From positions 1 through 49,542 of the forward strand of contig MWCJ01000018.1 in the NCBI GenBank assembly GCA_002069975.1: 49,542 nucleotides of DNA, in the 5' to 3' direction. Both the position numbers and the translations under genes were made by a program. This DNA comes from Bacteroidetes bacterium ADurb.Bin217. Its GTDB lineage: Bacteria > Bacteroidota > Bacteroidia > Bacteroidales > UBA1715. This document shows, in pieces, positions 18,808 to 28,602 of the stretch; the stretch's first letter is position 1, and each line of letters begins with the position of its first letter. The notes beneath the pieces are model-generated. The model ran no database searches. It saw nothing but the letters and a program-made list of their open reading frames with translations, and had not been told where the DNA came from.

Positions 18808-21156
18808 CTATTTCTTCAAAAAATACCCCTTCCCTGATTCAAAATTCTCAATAGAATTTATTGCCCCATTTGGCACCCAAAATCCATCGAAATTTTTAAT
18901 CATGTTGCAATTTGTTGTATTGAAATAATTGGATATTGGCGTAGGGACGAATAATAATTCGCCCACGTCCGTACACGGATATCCAATTAATTGCCACCCT
19001 GTAGGGGCGAATAATAATTCGCCCCTACACGGGATGCCCGAAATTGTTAAATTTTCAGCCGCATTCATATACACCAAATATCCTTTGCCTGGTTCTATGT
19101 ATTGCAATGAATTTAATTGTTCCGGTTGGTTTGGTTTCCAGAACCCATCGGCATTTTTTACAATGTTCACATCCATTCCCATAAAGATACGATTTATTGC
19201 GTTTGCACCACCGACACTATCAACAACAGAAACAGATATTAGATTCCACCCTTTTTGCAACGCAATAGTTTGCGTAACAGGTTGTAGTGCAACATGTTTT
19301 TTACCATACACTTCAAATTCAAATATTGAATACCCAAAGTCTGTAGCACGTTGTATTCCTTGCCATCGAACATATCGTGCCGGGTTATCAGATACAGATA
19401 CCGTATCTTCATCACCATTCCCGGCAGACTCAGTATAAATAATATTCCATATAATGCTATCAGTAGATATAGCAATAGTATATTGCGAACCATATGCAGC
19501 TTCCCACAAAATTTGCATTCTATCTATGGTATATATTTGCTGCAAATCAATAGTAAGCCACTGAGCATTAGTATAAGAACTACTCCATCTGGTAGTTTTA
19601 AGACTATCATTAATGTTGCTTGCAATATTTCCAAATCCAGCTTCAGTAGAAGATACTGCTACAGGTCTATTGAGTGCCAAATTTGACTGATATACCTCAA
19701 CTTCAAAGAGCGAATACCCCCATTCAGTTGCTCTTGAGGTGCATGTAATACGCACATATCTTGCGGCTCTATGAGTAAACGTAATTTTATCGATTCCACC
19801 ATTTCCAGTAGTAGTATCAAATATTTGTAACCATTCAACTCCATTTTCTGAAATTTCAACTTTGTACGCTTTTCCATATGCAGCTTCCCAAAATAAACTT
19901 ATTTCCGAAATAATAAATACATATTCCAAATCTATTTGTACCCATTGCTGGTCAGCATAAACACTTGCCCAACGAGTAGTTTTATCGCCATCGGTTATAT
20001 TGTTTGCTATATTATTTCCTGCTTCGGTAGACGATACGGTAACCATTTTATGCAACGCAACATTAAGACGTTTATCTTCTTCATTAGAATTATCAAGGTC
20101 AATATTAATATCATTGGGATACGCATTTTCCAAATATGTTAATCCCGGCGTTGCATCAGCCAAACCACCATGCCCGTCGTGATTTGTATACGTCCAGCTT
20201 AATGCACCTGCATAATTACCTTCATATACTCTTTTGTAACATTCAGTAGCACTTACATTTGGATTGGTAAACCCATGCGCACTATATTCGGCAACAATAA
20301 TAGGTTTGTTGAGTCCCCAATATGCAGCATTATGATGAAATGGAGAATGATGAGTATTATCTCCACCATCGTTATTATAATAGTGTACCATATAAAAATC
20401 GAGAATACCGTTTTGCACTCCTCCGGCATTACGCAATTCGGTATCAGAATAATAATTTTTATGTCCCAAAATATTGCATAATACTTTCATATTCCAGGAC
20501 CCGTTTGAAACTTTTACTCCCGGTACCGCAGTATGTATAGCGCCGGCTGCACGGTTTACAAACTTCTGTATATCGGTCATTGCAACACGTGCAGGAGTCC
20601 ATCCAAATTCAGTCATTCCTTCGGGTTCGTTAAAAATTTCCCAACATAATAACGATGGATGATTGCCAATAGCAGTAACCAATGGAACTATAGCGTTATC
20701 AATACATGCTTTGATACCAGCATCGGTCTGTAACATTCGTTTATTATTTGCTTCATCAACTCCCCATTGGCTTGTTTGTAGCATATCAAACGAAAGCAAA
20801 CAAGGTATAACCATCATATTTCGTTCGAGAGCTAAATCAAGCACTGCTTGTACATTTATTATAGTATGCGTTCCTAATCCCGATACATATCCATTCGTAA
20901 ATTTAGGTACTTGCGATGCATTTACAAATAACCACCATCGCACAGTATTTCCACCTGCAGCTTTTACATCGTCCAACACTTTTGTCCAATCTGCAACATT
21001 TATAGGAGTATCGGCACAGTCGCCACCATAATTACGCCATGCGACATTAATACCCGAGAAAAAAGGAATTGTACCATTGGGTAAAGTAATTCTTTGTGCA
21101 ATTGTTTGTAATTGCATACACACACACAAACAGATACAATATAGGACTTTCTTCAT
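18808..21156 (-). CDS. Secreted GH5-like (mannanase-type) hydrolase with two F5/8 discoidin-like modules and C-terminal GWNLIS module
   Basis: The protein has 782 aa and a signal peptide ending near LQTIAQ. Residues about 25-350 form a GH5-type barrel: NTVRWWLFVNA, CWEIFNEPEG (acid/base E177) and IIVAEYSAHG (nucleophile E290). The layout recalls beta-mannanases, but substrate is inference. Two tandem F5/8 type C (CBM32-like) modules follow (about 365-490 and 493-625), each with an SSTEAG.....N..DG/D...TRW pattern. The C-terminal module (630-782, ending GKGYFLKK) contains two in-frame palindromes, one of them perfect. It reads away from HTCS2 across a 158-bp intergenic region. Unlike the other four secreted proteins it has discoidin-like instead of CBM6-like modules, yet it shares their C-terminal module. 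Confidence 0.92.
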   Translation of the reverse strand: MKKVLYCICLCVCMQLQTIAQRITLPNGTIPFFSGINVAWRNYGGDCADTPINVADWTKVLDDVKAAGGNTVRWWLFVNASQVPKFTNGYVSGLGTHTIINVQAVLDLALERNMMVIPCLLSFDMLQTSQWGVDEANNKRMLQTDAGIKACIDNAIVPLVTAIGNHPSLLCWEIFNEPEGMTEFGWTPARVAMTDIQKFVNRAAGAIHTAVPGVKVSNGSWNMKVLCNILGHKNYYSDTELRNAGGVQNGILDFYMVHYYNNDGGDNTHHSPFHHNAAYWGLNKPIIVAEYSAHGFTNPNVSATECYKRVYEGNYAGALSWTYTNHDGHGGLADATPGLTYLENAYPNDINIDLDNSNEEDKRLNVALHKMVTVSSTEAGNNIANNITDGDKTTRWASVYADQQWVQIDLEYVFIISEISLFWEAAYGKAYKVEISENGVEWLQIFDTTTGNGGIDKITFTHRAARYVRITCTSRATEWGYSLFEVEVYQSNLALNRPVAVSSTEAGFGNIASNINDSLKTTRWSSSYTNAQWLTIDLQQIYTIDRMQILWEAAYGSQYTIAISTDSIIWNIIYTESAGNGDEDTVSVSDNPARYVRWQGIQRATDFGYSIFEFEVYGKKHVALQPVTQTIALQKGWNLISVSVVDSVGGANAINRIFMGMDVNIVKNADGFWKPNQPEQLNSLQYIEPGKGYLVYMNAAENLTISGIPCRGELLFAPTGWQLIGYPCTDVGELLFVPTPISNYFNTTNCNMIKNFDGFWVPNGAINSIENFESGKGYFLKK
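18941..18974. repeat. In-frame palindromic element, copy 5
   Basis: This copy resembles 7050-7083, with GGGACGAAT on the left and a CGTCC hexamer variant on the right. It encodes CTDVGELLFVPT between the GWQLIG strand and ISNYFN. Confidence 0.75.
19001..19028. repeat. In-frame palindromic element, copy 6 (perfect copy)
   Basis: Perfect 12-bp arms GTAGGGGCGAAT and ATTCGCCCCTAC flank an AATA loop. It is the best-preserved copy and probably close to the founding sequence. It encodes CRGELLFAPT in the loop before GWQLIG. Confidence 0.85.
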
Positions 21157-21185
21157 ACTATTTTTATTTTAAAAAGTTTATGAAA

Positions 21186-21245
21186 CAAAAGTAAAGTAGG
21201 TATACAATGTATATGTGTAATTATTATTCTATGATGTGTGATAAT
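21186..21245 (-). promoter_or_regulatory. Putative operator and promoter between the GH5 gene and HTCS2
   Basis: Two imperfect direct repeats, ATGTGTAATTAT (21213-21224) and ATGTGTGATAAT (21234-21245), lie 21 bp apart, the same period as the TGTAAC elements but a different sequence. Overlapping the first is the palindrome TATACA-A-TGTATA (21201-21213). A TACTTTTG -7 box for the GH5 gene lies at 21193-21186, 29 nt before its ATG. HTCS2 is the likely binder by position. Confidence 0.45.
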
Positions 21246-21289
21246 GTTGCAGACACAAAATTTCATAGAGAAATATAGATATAATAGCT

Positions 21290-21297
21290 TATATTTG
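21290..21297 (+). promoter_or_regulatory. Putative -7 box of HTCS2
   Basis: TATATTTG matches TAnnTTTG and lies 17 nt before the ATG at 21315, implying a very short leader. No clear -33 element is present. Confidence 0.4.
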
Positions 21298-21314
21298 TTA
21301 GAAATAAATAAACT

Positions 21315-24300
21315 ATGCGGTTTCTAAGACTTATAATTTTTTGTATCATAATTGTTAAAGCAAACAACCAGAGTTATTCTCAAATTTCTGCTTCGTCGCA
21401 TTACACAAGTTATTCTACATCGCAAGGAATGTGCGACAATACTGTCACAAAAATTCACCAAGACACACAAGGATTTATTTGGATTGGTACAGAAAACGGA
21501 TTATCATGATTTGATGGGCACCAATTTATTACATTTAAACATAAAACAAATGATATACATTCAATTCCACACAATAGAATTTTTGATATATGTACCGATA
21601 TAGAAGGAGATACATGGATTGCAACAAGTAACGGGTTAGCTAAATTCAATTTATTTTCACATTCATTTACCCGAATAACACAAGAGAATGGGTATTCTCA
21701 AATTCCTAATAATTTTGTTCGTCATGTATATTCTGATAATCAAGGTAATGTATGGTTTAGCAACTCGTTCGCTATTTGTAAACTATCTAAAAAAACAAAA
21801 AAAATTGAACTTTATGAAGTTCCCAAAACACGTGGTACAACATCATATCCATACATAGAAACCATGTTTTACGACCGGAATAACACTTTATGGCTTGCTA
21901 TTGATGAATTTTTATATACATTTAATACAAAAACTCACACTTTTACTCATATAAGTGAATATTCCACAACATCGTCAAACCAGCTTATAACTGCTATACA
22001 AGATGATACAAAAGGTAATATTTGGATTGGCACTAACAATGGTAAAATATTACAATACAATAAGGAAAACAAAAAAAAAATATATCATAACCTATCAACA
22101 AGGTATAAATCATCATCAGTAATTTCTGATATTTACGAAGATTCAAAAGGAAACTTGCTAATATCAATTCAGAAAATTGGAATTGCATATTTTAAACAAG
22201 GCAAATTGCAATTGATTTCTAATCCCCTATTTTCATTTATTGACAATTGCGATATTTCTTGTATGATACAAGATAAGCATGGCAACTATTGGTTAGGACA
22301 CACAAAATTAGGTATAAGTTTTATACCACAATATTCTAATTTCAATCATATACATGCCAATCCGCTTTTACATTATAATTTACGCAGTAATGTAGTAAGT
22401 GCAGTATATAGCGATGCACAAGGCTCACTATGGATAGGTACAGATGGCGGAGGATTACATGTTCGAAATTCAAATAATTTTAGCATTTCACCGGTAACTA
22501 TCGACGGGCTTCCTTCAAACGAAAGCATTCTTTGGATAGGATCGTTTGAACCAAATACAATAACAATTGGGACATATAGAAACGGAGTAATTACATATAA
22601 TACCAAGACTAAAACTACAACCAAAATTTCTACACACAATTCTACATTACCTACCAATGATATTAGAAAAGGTATAGTTGACAAAACTAACACCCGATGG
22701 TATATAACACATGGCAAAGGAATTACAGGTATTTCGAACAAAAAAACTTTCAATATTTCATCTTCAAGTCCATCGCCTACACAATTGAGTGGCGATTGGA
22801 CATTTGACGCCCTGTGCCTACCCGACAATAGTATAGCTGTTGCTAGCAATTACGGACTCAATATTATACATCCGCAACGCAACAAAACTGAACAGTTTGT
22901 TCGCAATACCAATGACTCCATAACACTTGCCAACAATACCATATATTGCTTATGGTACGATGGTGCAGAAACTATATGGTGCGGAACTTTAGAAGGAATT
23001 TCGGCATTTTCACTCAAAACACGCACATTTTCATTCAATATATTGCAAGATTATTCTATTCATTCCATGCAAGCTCAGAGCAAAACATCGCTTTGGATAG
23101 GAAGCAATAAGGGATTACACAACATAAATCCGGTAACACATACCCTTATTCAATCATTTTACGATACCGATGGAACCGGAGGCAATCAATTTTCGAACGG
23201 AGCATTTTGTAGCGATTCAATCGGAACAGTATATGCCGGAGGTACCCATGGTATTACTATATTTCAACCACAACTTTTACAACAAAATAAGTACAAACCC
23301 AGTATGGTAGTAAGCGATATAAAAATAAACGGAATTTCATTGTTTTCTATAGATTCGGCTCGAATACGTTCATTCTTTATTGATTCTACTTTAGAACTTT
23401 CGTACCAAGAAAATTCTTTGGAATTATATATTACCGCATTACAATATATAGCTCCGCACAAACACAAATATTCATATTTTTTAGAAAATTACGACAGTTC
23501 GTGGCACTCATCAAATCAGCACATGCTTCTGTATAAAAATTTAGAACCAGGTACGTATCATTTATATATACAATCAAGCAATAACGATGGAATACACAGC
23601 AATATATCACGGTATACCATCCATATAATATCACCATGGTGGCAACGATGGTGGGCATATGCACTCTACAGTCTTATTATAATAATAGTAATATGGGCTG
23701 CATATGTATACATGTATATTTCTGTTCGAAACAAACACGAAATGGCTCTCGAAAAAGCAAAAAACAAACATTTAGAAGAATTATATCAAGCAAAAATTAA
23801 CTTTTTTACAAATATTTCGCACGATATACGTACCCCACTAACACTTATTCTTAGCCCAATACAACGAATTTTAAACCAGCCCGAAATACAAACAGAAACC
23901 AAAGAATTGTTGAATATAATGCAACGCAATGCCAATCAATTGTTGCAATTAGTAAATGAACTACTCGACTTTAAAAAAATAGAAGCAGGTGCAATGCCGT
24001 TAGAACTAACCGACACTAATATCTCCGTATGTGTAGAACAAGTAGTTTCAGATTTTACCAATCAGGCAAAACATAAAAACATTCAATTAGTCTATTCATG
24101 CAGTGCACCCTATGTATATGCAAAAGCTGAAGTTCGCTCTATTCAAAAAGCGGTATATAACTTACTGTCAAATGCATTTAAATTTACCCCCGAACATGGT
24201 ACTATAGAGGTACATATAGCAAACACAACCATAAAAAAAGCACAACGTACACGTTTTCATAAAACCAAAGAAACAGAATTCATTACTATTTCGATTCACG

Positions 24301-25343
24301 ATTCGGGTGCAGGAATACCCGAAACAATTATCGATAAAATTTTTGAACGATTTTACGAAGGCAAAAATACCAGTGGCAGCGAAAGTTCCGGAATAGGATT
24401 ATCTATAGTAAAAGCAATAATTGAACAACATGGAGGTTTTGTACTGTGCAGAAATAATAAAGGTGCTGAATTTATAATTCATATACCCCTGAGCAACAGT
24501 ACGCATAACATAGATAATCAAAAAATTCAAGACAATCAAGACATCATTGAAACAAAACCAATATCGATAGAGAAAATCAAAAAATCAAAAAATATACATT
24601 CAGTGTTATTAGTCGAAGACAATGATGAATTACGCAATTATTTACAATCATTTTTATCGAATCATCTAACTGTATATACAGCCGCTAATGGTACGCAAGG
24701 ATTTGAACAAGCTATAGAATATTCGCCAGATATAATACTAAGCGATATTATGATGCCCGATATGGACGGTTATGAATTATGCAAAAAAATTAAAGAATCA
24801 CTTGAAACATCACATATACCTATCATATTACTAACAGCAAAAGATTTAGAGGAACACATCCTTCAAGGCTATACACAAGGTGCCGACGACTATATTGTAA
24901 AACCCTGCAACGAAGATGTTCTGCTACTTAAAATTCAAAACATATTACAAACTCGTCGTCAGTTACAAGCTCGTTTTACGGTAGAATCTAAAGATTTAGA
25001 AGATATTACATCCAATTCGGTTGACAATACATTTTTACGAAATTTTATGACACATATACACGAACACTATAGTGAAAGTAAACTATCGGTAGAAGACATA
25101 GGCGATACCATTGGCATAAGTAGGAGCAATATGTATAGAAAATGCGTGGCTCTAACGGGAAAAACACCGGTAGATATTTTACAAGAAGTTCGCATACAAA
25201 ATTCTATACATTTACTCAAACAAACCGACCTTACCATTTCCGAAATTGCATATAAAGTTGGCTACAACGACCCGCGATATTTTAGTAATCGCTTCAAAAA
25301 AATGACTGGAGTAAGTCCGAGCGAAATGCGTGAAAAACAGTGA
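21315..25343 (+). CDS. Hybrid two-component regulator HTCS2, interrupted by an in-frame TGA at codon 65
   Basis: From ATG 21315 to TGA 25341-25343 the frame is continuous (1342 codons), except for one TGA at 21507-21509. The residues on both sides, ENGLS-stop-FDGHQF, match the family's conserved GL(S)RFDG motif, so the TGA most simply replaces a CGA arginine codon. Order: signal peptide, beta-propeller with NIWIGT repeats, Y_Y_Y domain, membrane segment (about 780-800), HisKA with FFTNISHDIRTPL (His about 836), HATPase with SSGIGLSIVKA, receiver with ILSDIMMPDMDG (Asp about 1144), and AraC domain ending KKMTGVSPSEMREKQ. Without readthrough, or with a restart at an inner ATG such as 21864, the product would lack its signal peptide and first propeller blades. 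The rest of the gene shows no decay, so the mutation is recent, an error, or tolerated. Confidence 0.9.
21507..21509 (+). other. In-frame TGA in HTCS2
   Basis: This is a single nonsense codon in an otherwise intact frame. One C-to-T change from CGA would restore the conserved RFDG motif. Confidence 0.9.
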
Positions 25344-25372
25344 GCTATATTTTATATGTAAATACTTTTTTT

Positions 25373-25380
25373 TACATTTG
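25373..25380 (+). promoter_or_regulatory. Putative -7 box of the 25401 lipoprotein gene
   Basis: TACATTTG, a perfect TAnnTTTG match, lies 20 nt before the ATG at 25401. Confidence 0.45.
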
Positions 25381-25400
25381 CACGTACAAACACTCATACA

Positions 25401-26717
25401 ATGAAAATACAACTTGTTTCAATCTTATTTTTGTGTACTTTTATTATACAAAGTTGCGTACTATATCCATCACTTTGCGATATTCCTTTGATAGAAAGAA
25501 AAGATGATGTAGTAATTACCGGTGGAATTACAAGCACTACTCCTCCCCCTATATATTCACCAATGGCTAATATATTGAGCATTGGAGCAAATGCTTCTGC
25601 CGCATATGGACTTACAGATCATATTGCAATTCAATCTCATGCATACATACACACATCTATGATGCTTATAACTGCTGCTTTTCTTCAACAATCAGTAGGA
25701 TACTATAGTAAATTTGGAGAAAATATTCTCTATGAAAACTATTATGGTGCAGCATTAGGATATGGTAGTGAATATTCTTCGGATAATGATAACTATATAG
25801 CTGGAAAATATTATAACTTATATACTCAAATTAATATTGGGAAGTATTTCGACGAACAACAAATAACCTGTGCGGGAATTGGATTGAAATTCACATATCT
25901 ACAGGGTAATTTTGAGGAAAATACAATAGACGAAAAATATGAATATGATAGGGTTTTCAAAACAAGAGATTTCGAAACGCAAGGTTTTTTATATTCACCA
26001 TTATTATTCGTAAGAATTGGGCAAAAACAATTATCGTTTAATATCCTTGCACAATATCAATATACTCCTATTAAAACTGTGTCTTCATTACCTATTAATT
26101 ATGGAGTAAGTTTACAATATAGACCACGAAGAATAAATACCTATTACAATGCATACGAAGTAAAAAAACAAAGAATAAAATCGTATAATAATCCTAAAGA
26201 AAGCCGCACATACAAACAATTATTCGATTATCCAAATTCAATGATTTCTTTACATACCGAAACAATAGATGAAAGTGAGGAATCATATTTAAATCATTTA
26301 AATAGAAACGATAAATTTTCACTACCGGTACAATTGAAATATGATGTAAGTCTTGATACGTGGTTTACATTGAGTATGTCTTGCAAATATAAAAAACATA
26401 AAGGAACGTATTGGGGCAGAATTGACGAAACCTATAATCCATATAATATAGATGTTGTTAATATAACTGCCAGACCATTGTGCGTTTTTCAAAATTTTAA
26501 GAAAATGAAACTGTACTTTGGGTTTGGGCTTGGATATAATTTCTATTCTGGCACAATCGCAAATTCATCGATTCGAGAACAAAATTTTTCCCCATACACA
26601 TTTGAATTTATTCCTTTAGGAATGTATTACAACTTTCATAAAGGTTTTTTCATTAACAGCGAAACAATTATTCGAGAACCTTTTTCACAATCATTGGGTG
26701 TGGGATATATGTTTTAA
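25401..26717 (+). CDS. Putative outer-membrane lipoprotein with barrel-like repeats, function unknown
   Basis: The protein has 438 aa. The N-terminus is a lipoprotein signal (hydrophobic stretch then IIQSC, Cys19). The body is rich in alternating aromatic and polar residues typical of beta strands and ends with an aromatic residue (GVGYMF), suggesting an outer-membrane beta-barrel. The early segment ADGL-like 'ASAAYGLTDHIAIQSHAY' is a pattern common in Bacteroidota lipoproteins of this kind and is echoed in the convergent neighbour (TSVAYAINPLVAVQTEFA), so the two are probably distant paralogues. I do not recognise a named family or function. It is transcribed away from HTCS2's end with its own -7 box, and shows no sign of belonging to the carbohydrate locus. 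Confidence 0.8.
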   Translation: MKIQLVSILFLCTFIIQSCVLYPSLCDIPLIERKDDVVITGGITSTTPPPIYSPMANILSIGANASAAYGLTDHIAIQSHAYIHTSMMLITAAFLQQSVGYYSKFGENILYENYYGAALGYGSEYSSDNDNYIAGKYYNLYTQINIGKYFDEQQITCAGIGLKFTYLQGNFEENTIDEKYEYDRVFKTRDFETQGFLYSPLLFVRIGQKQLSFNILAQYQYTPIKTVSSLPINYGVSLQYRPRRINTYYNAYEVKKQRIKSYNNPKESRTYKQLFDYPNSMISLHTETIDESEESYLNHLNRNDKFSLPVQLKYDVSLDTWFTLSMSCKYKKHKGTYWGRIDETYNPYNIDVVNITARPLCVFQNFKKMKLYFGFGLGYNFYSGTIANSSIREQNFSPYTFEFIPLGMYYNFHKGFFINSETIIREPFSQSLGVGYMF

Positions 26718-26753
26718 TTTAGCTTGTTAGCATACATATTAAAAATAGTTCCT

Positions 26754-27995
26754 TTACAACCTTACCTGCACTCCCCCCGAAACCGAGGCATGCCAATCTC
26801 GAAACGTTGTTTCTACATGTAATCCAAACTTGTTTTTGAAATAATACCCTACCCCTATAGGAATAAGCCCATATTCAAGCATTGGAAGATACTCTTCGTG
26901 AAATTCGTATCGAGAATCATTGTTTTGTATAAAACTAAATGAATAGTATGGTTGAGCAAAATATGTCCCCATGTACACATCAAAAGTTTTAGTAAGTATA
27001 AAATTATAATAGGCTCTACCCAATAATTTAGTATCGCTATATCTAAACTTACTTCCCTTGTAATCAGAACCTTGTATAGCATAATGATACAAGCCTGCAC
27101 TTACATTTAGCCAATTAAACAATTGATAATTGTACGAAACACTTGTTGGAATAAAATCTAGAGAGACAGAAATTTTGTCTGATGATTGTTCGGAAATATT
27201 TTCGCGCCACGAAACTAATGGAGTTCCTACCGAAACTTTAAAATATGATGAATGCGTATATTTTTCTTTTTGCTTAAACAATCTAGGGCATAATTCGGGA
27301 TTTGAACATTTTTTATACTGAAAACTAAGTCCAAAATTAATATTATCAATTCCCATTTTTTTTACACGATAATTATACCCACCTATGACTTGAGCTTGCC
27401 CCCCAATACGAACTCGAGGCAAATCAAACTTAACAAACAATTGATGAGCATAAAAAAATCCGGTTTGTAAACCATATACATATTCTGAAGTAAATTGATT
27501 ATTTTCATAATATGTGTCTAAATAACAATACGGATTACAAATATATCCGGGCATCATACTCATACCATGAAGCCATTTTGAATTTGGATGCCAACGTGTT
27601 GCAAAATTTATACGGGCAAAATAAACAGAATAATCCCCATTTTCACTATAAAATCCGAACCAACTGTCGGCATCATATTTACCATATAAATACCCCGCAT
27701 ACAATTCATAATTATATATCGATGATTGTTTTTTATACAAACCTATTGCTTGTTGAATATGATACGAATCTTCGTTACATGCAAATTCAGTTTGAACAGC
27801 AACGAGGGGATTTATAGCATACGCTACCGAAGTTTGCAATCCTGGTAAAACACCAAACACACCAACATCTACAACCGTTTGCCCCTGTTCTTCGAGCAAT
27901 GGTGCCGAAGGTATAGTAGAGGAAATTTTACATGAAGTACTTGCAAGTACAAGGGTAAATATTATAACTGTAATTTGATGTATTGTATATTTCAT
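26754..27995 (-). CDS. Putative outer-membrane lipoprotein, function unknown (distant paralogue of the 25401 gene)
   Basis: The protein has 413 aa from ATG 27995. A longer frame starts at 28025 but would overlap the upstream gene and put ten polar residues before the signal sequence, so 27995 is preferred. The N-terminus MKYTIHQITVIIFTLVLASTSC has a lipobox (LASTSC). The PLLEEQGQTVVDVGVFG and TSVAYAINPLVAVQ segments align with the convergent neighbour. Many tyrosine/phenylalanine-rich strands follow, and the protein ends with SVSGGVQVRL, as in an outer-membrane barrel. It lies 17 nt behind a small cysteine-rich lipoprotein gene and is probably co-transcribed with it. Function is unknown. Confidence 0.78.
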   Translation of the reverse strand: MKYTIHQITVIIFTLVLASTSCKISSTIPSAPLLEEQGQTVVDVGVFGVLPGLQTSVAYAINPLVAVQTEFACNEDSYHIQQAIGLYKKQSSIYNYELYAGYLYGKYDADSWFGFYSENGDYSVYFARINFATRWHPNSKWLHGMSMMPGYICNPYCYLDTYYENNQFTSEYVYGLQTGFFYAHQLFVKFDLPRVRIGGQAQVIGGYNYRVKKMGIDNINFGLSFQYKKCSNPELCPRLFKQKEKYTHSSYFKVSVGTPLVSWRENISEQSSDKISVSLDFIPTSVSYNYQLFNWLNVSAGLYHYAIQGSDYKGSKFRYSDTKLLGRAYYNFILTKTFDVYMGTYFAQPYYSFSFIQNNDSRYEFHEEYLPMLEYGLIPIGVGYYFKNKFGLHVETTFRDWHASVSGGVQVRL

Positions 27996-28012
27996 TTTCA
28001 GTTTGTGCAAGA

Positions 28013-28375
28013 TTATTTGCTCCAAATAAGTTGTTTGTGAGATCTTTTTTCAATAAAATCATTATTACAAAACGTTCCTCCCCAACTACATGAACACATA
28101 GCAACACCAGTTGAATCTAATATCGAATTGCAATGTTCATCAATTAAACTATAACAACCCTCAGGGCACGGATACACAAACAAATAAACATCTTTTCCCA
28201 AATAATTATAACGATATACAGAATCAAGACAATTGTGAATATTGTCCTCTTTAATCTTTTTTCTTATACAAGATGGAGTTCCTTGAGGTACATCTACTTT
28301 ATTGCATGCTATTACGACTATTAAAAGTATAAGCGTAACTACAATTCGTTGAATTATTAAAAATATTTTTTTCAT
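28013..28375 (-). CDS. Small cysteine-rich lipoprotein, possibly DUF6970-like
   Basis: The protein has 120 aa. The lipoprotein signal ends with VIACNK (lipobox Cys24). The mature part has a CIRKKI...VYRYNYLGKDVYLFVYPCPEGCYSLIDEHCNSILDSTG pattern with paired cysteines and ends KQLIWSK. Short Bacteroidota lipoproteins with a VY.Y.Y.GK.VY / C..SLYDE.C.....G / IW plan are known (DUF6970-type); I assign it there only tentatively. No catalytic residues are apparent. It precedes the barrel-like lipoprotein gene by 17 nt (using that gene's inner start). Confidence 0.7.
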   Translation of the reverse strand: MKKIFLIIQRIVVTLILLIVVIACNKVDVPQGTPSCIRKKIKEDNIHNCLDSVYRYNYLGKDVYLFVYPCPEGCYSLIDEHCNSILDSTGVAMCSCSWGGTFCNNDFIEKRSHKQLIWSK

Positions 28376-28394
28376 AAAGAATCTTATAAATTTC

Positions 28395-28529
28395 TAATTT
28401 TCAAAAATTTCAGCAGGATTTATTTTAAATTGTAACATTTTAGCTGTATCCCTACCACCATCTCCACCTTTTCTTTGCATAGTAATTATTCCAATTTTAA
28501 AATTTCCTCTTGCAGTAATTTCAATCATT
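28395..28529 (-). pseudogene. 44-codon remnant ORF, possibly the C-terminal end of a restriction-type nuclease
   Basis: The frame encodes MIEITARGNFKIGIITMQ followed by RKGGDGGRDTAKMLQFKINP and ends FEN. It looks like the tail of a larger conserved protein rather than a free-standing gene: the frame is open a few codons further upstream and then hits a stop. My impression of a type II restriction endonuclease C-terminus is from memory and weak. It lies between the small lipoprotein gene and the purT fragment, in the same scarred stretch. Confidence 0.35.
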
Positions 28530-28602
28530 ATGTATTTCTTTCGCTTACAATTTATTTAAAAACAACCTTTTATTTTGGGTTCTGTATTAAAAATCACTCC
28601 CA

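Noticed and set aside
22062-22080. Run of ten A's in HTCS2 as a phase-variation tract
   Set aside because: The run encodes lysines in the intact frame and such runs are common in this AT-rich DNA; nothing shows it varies.
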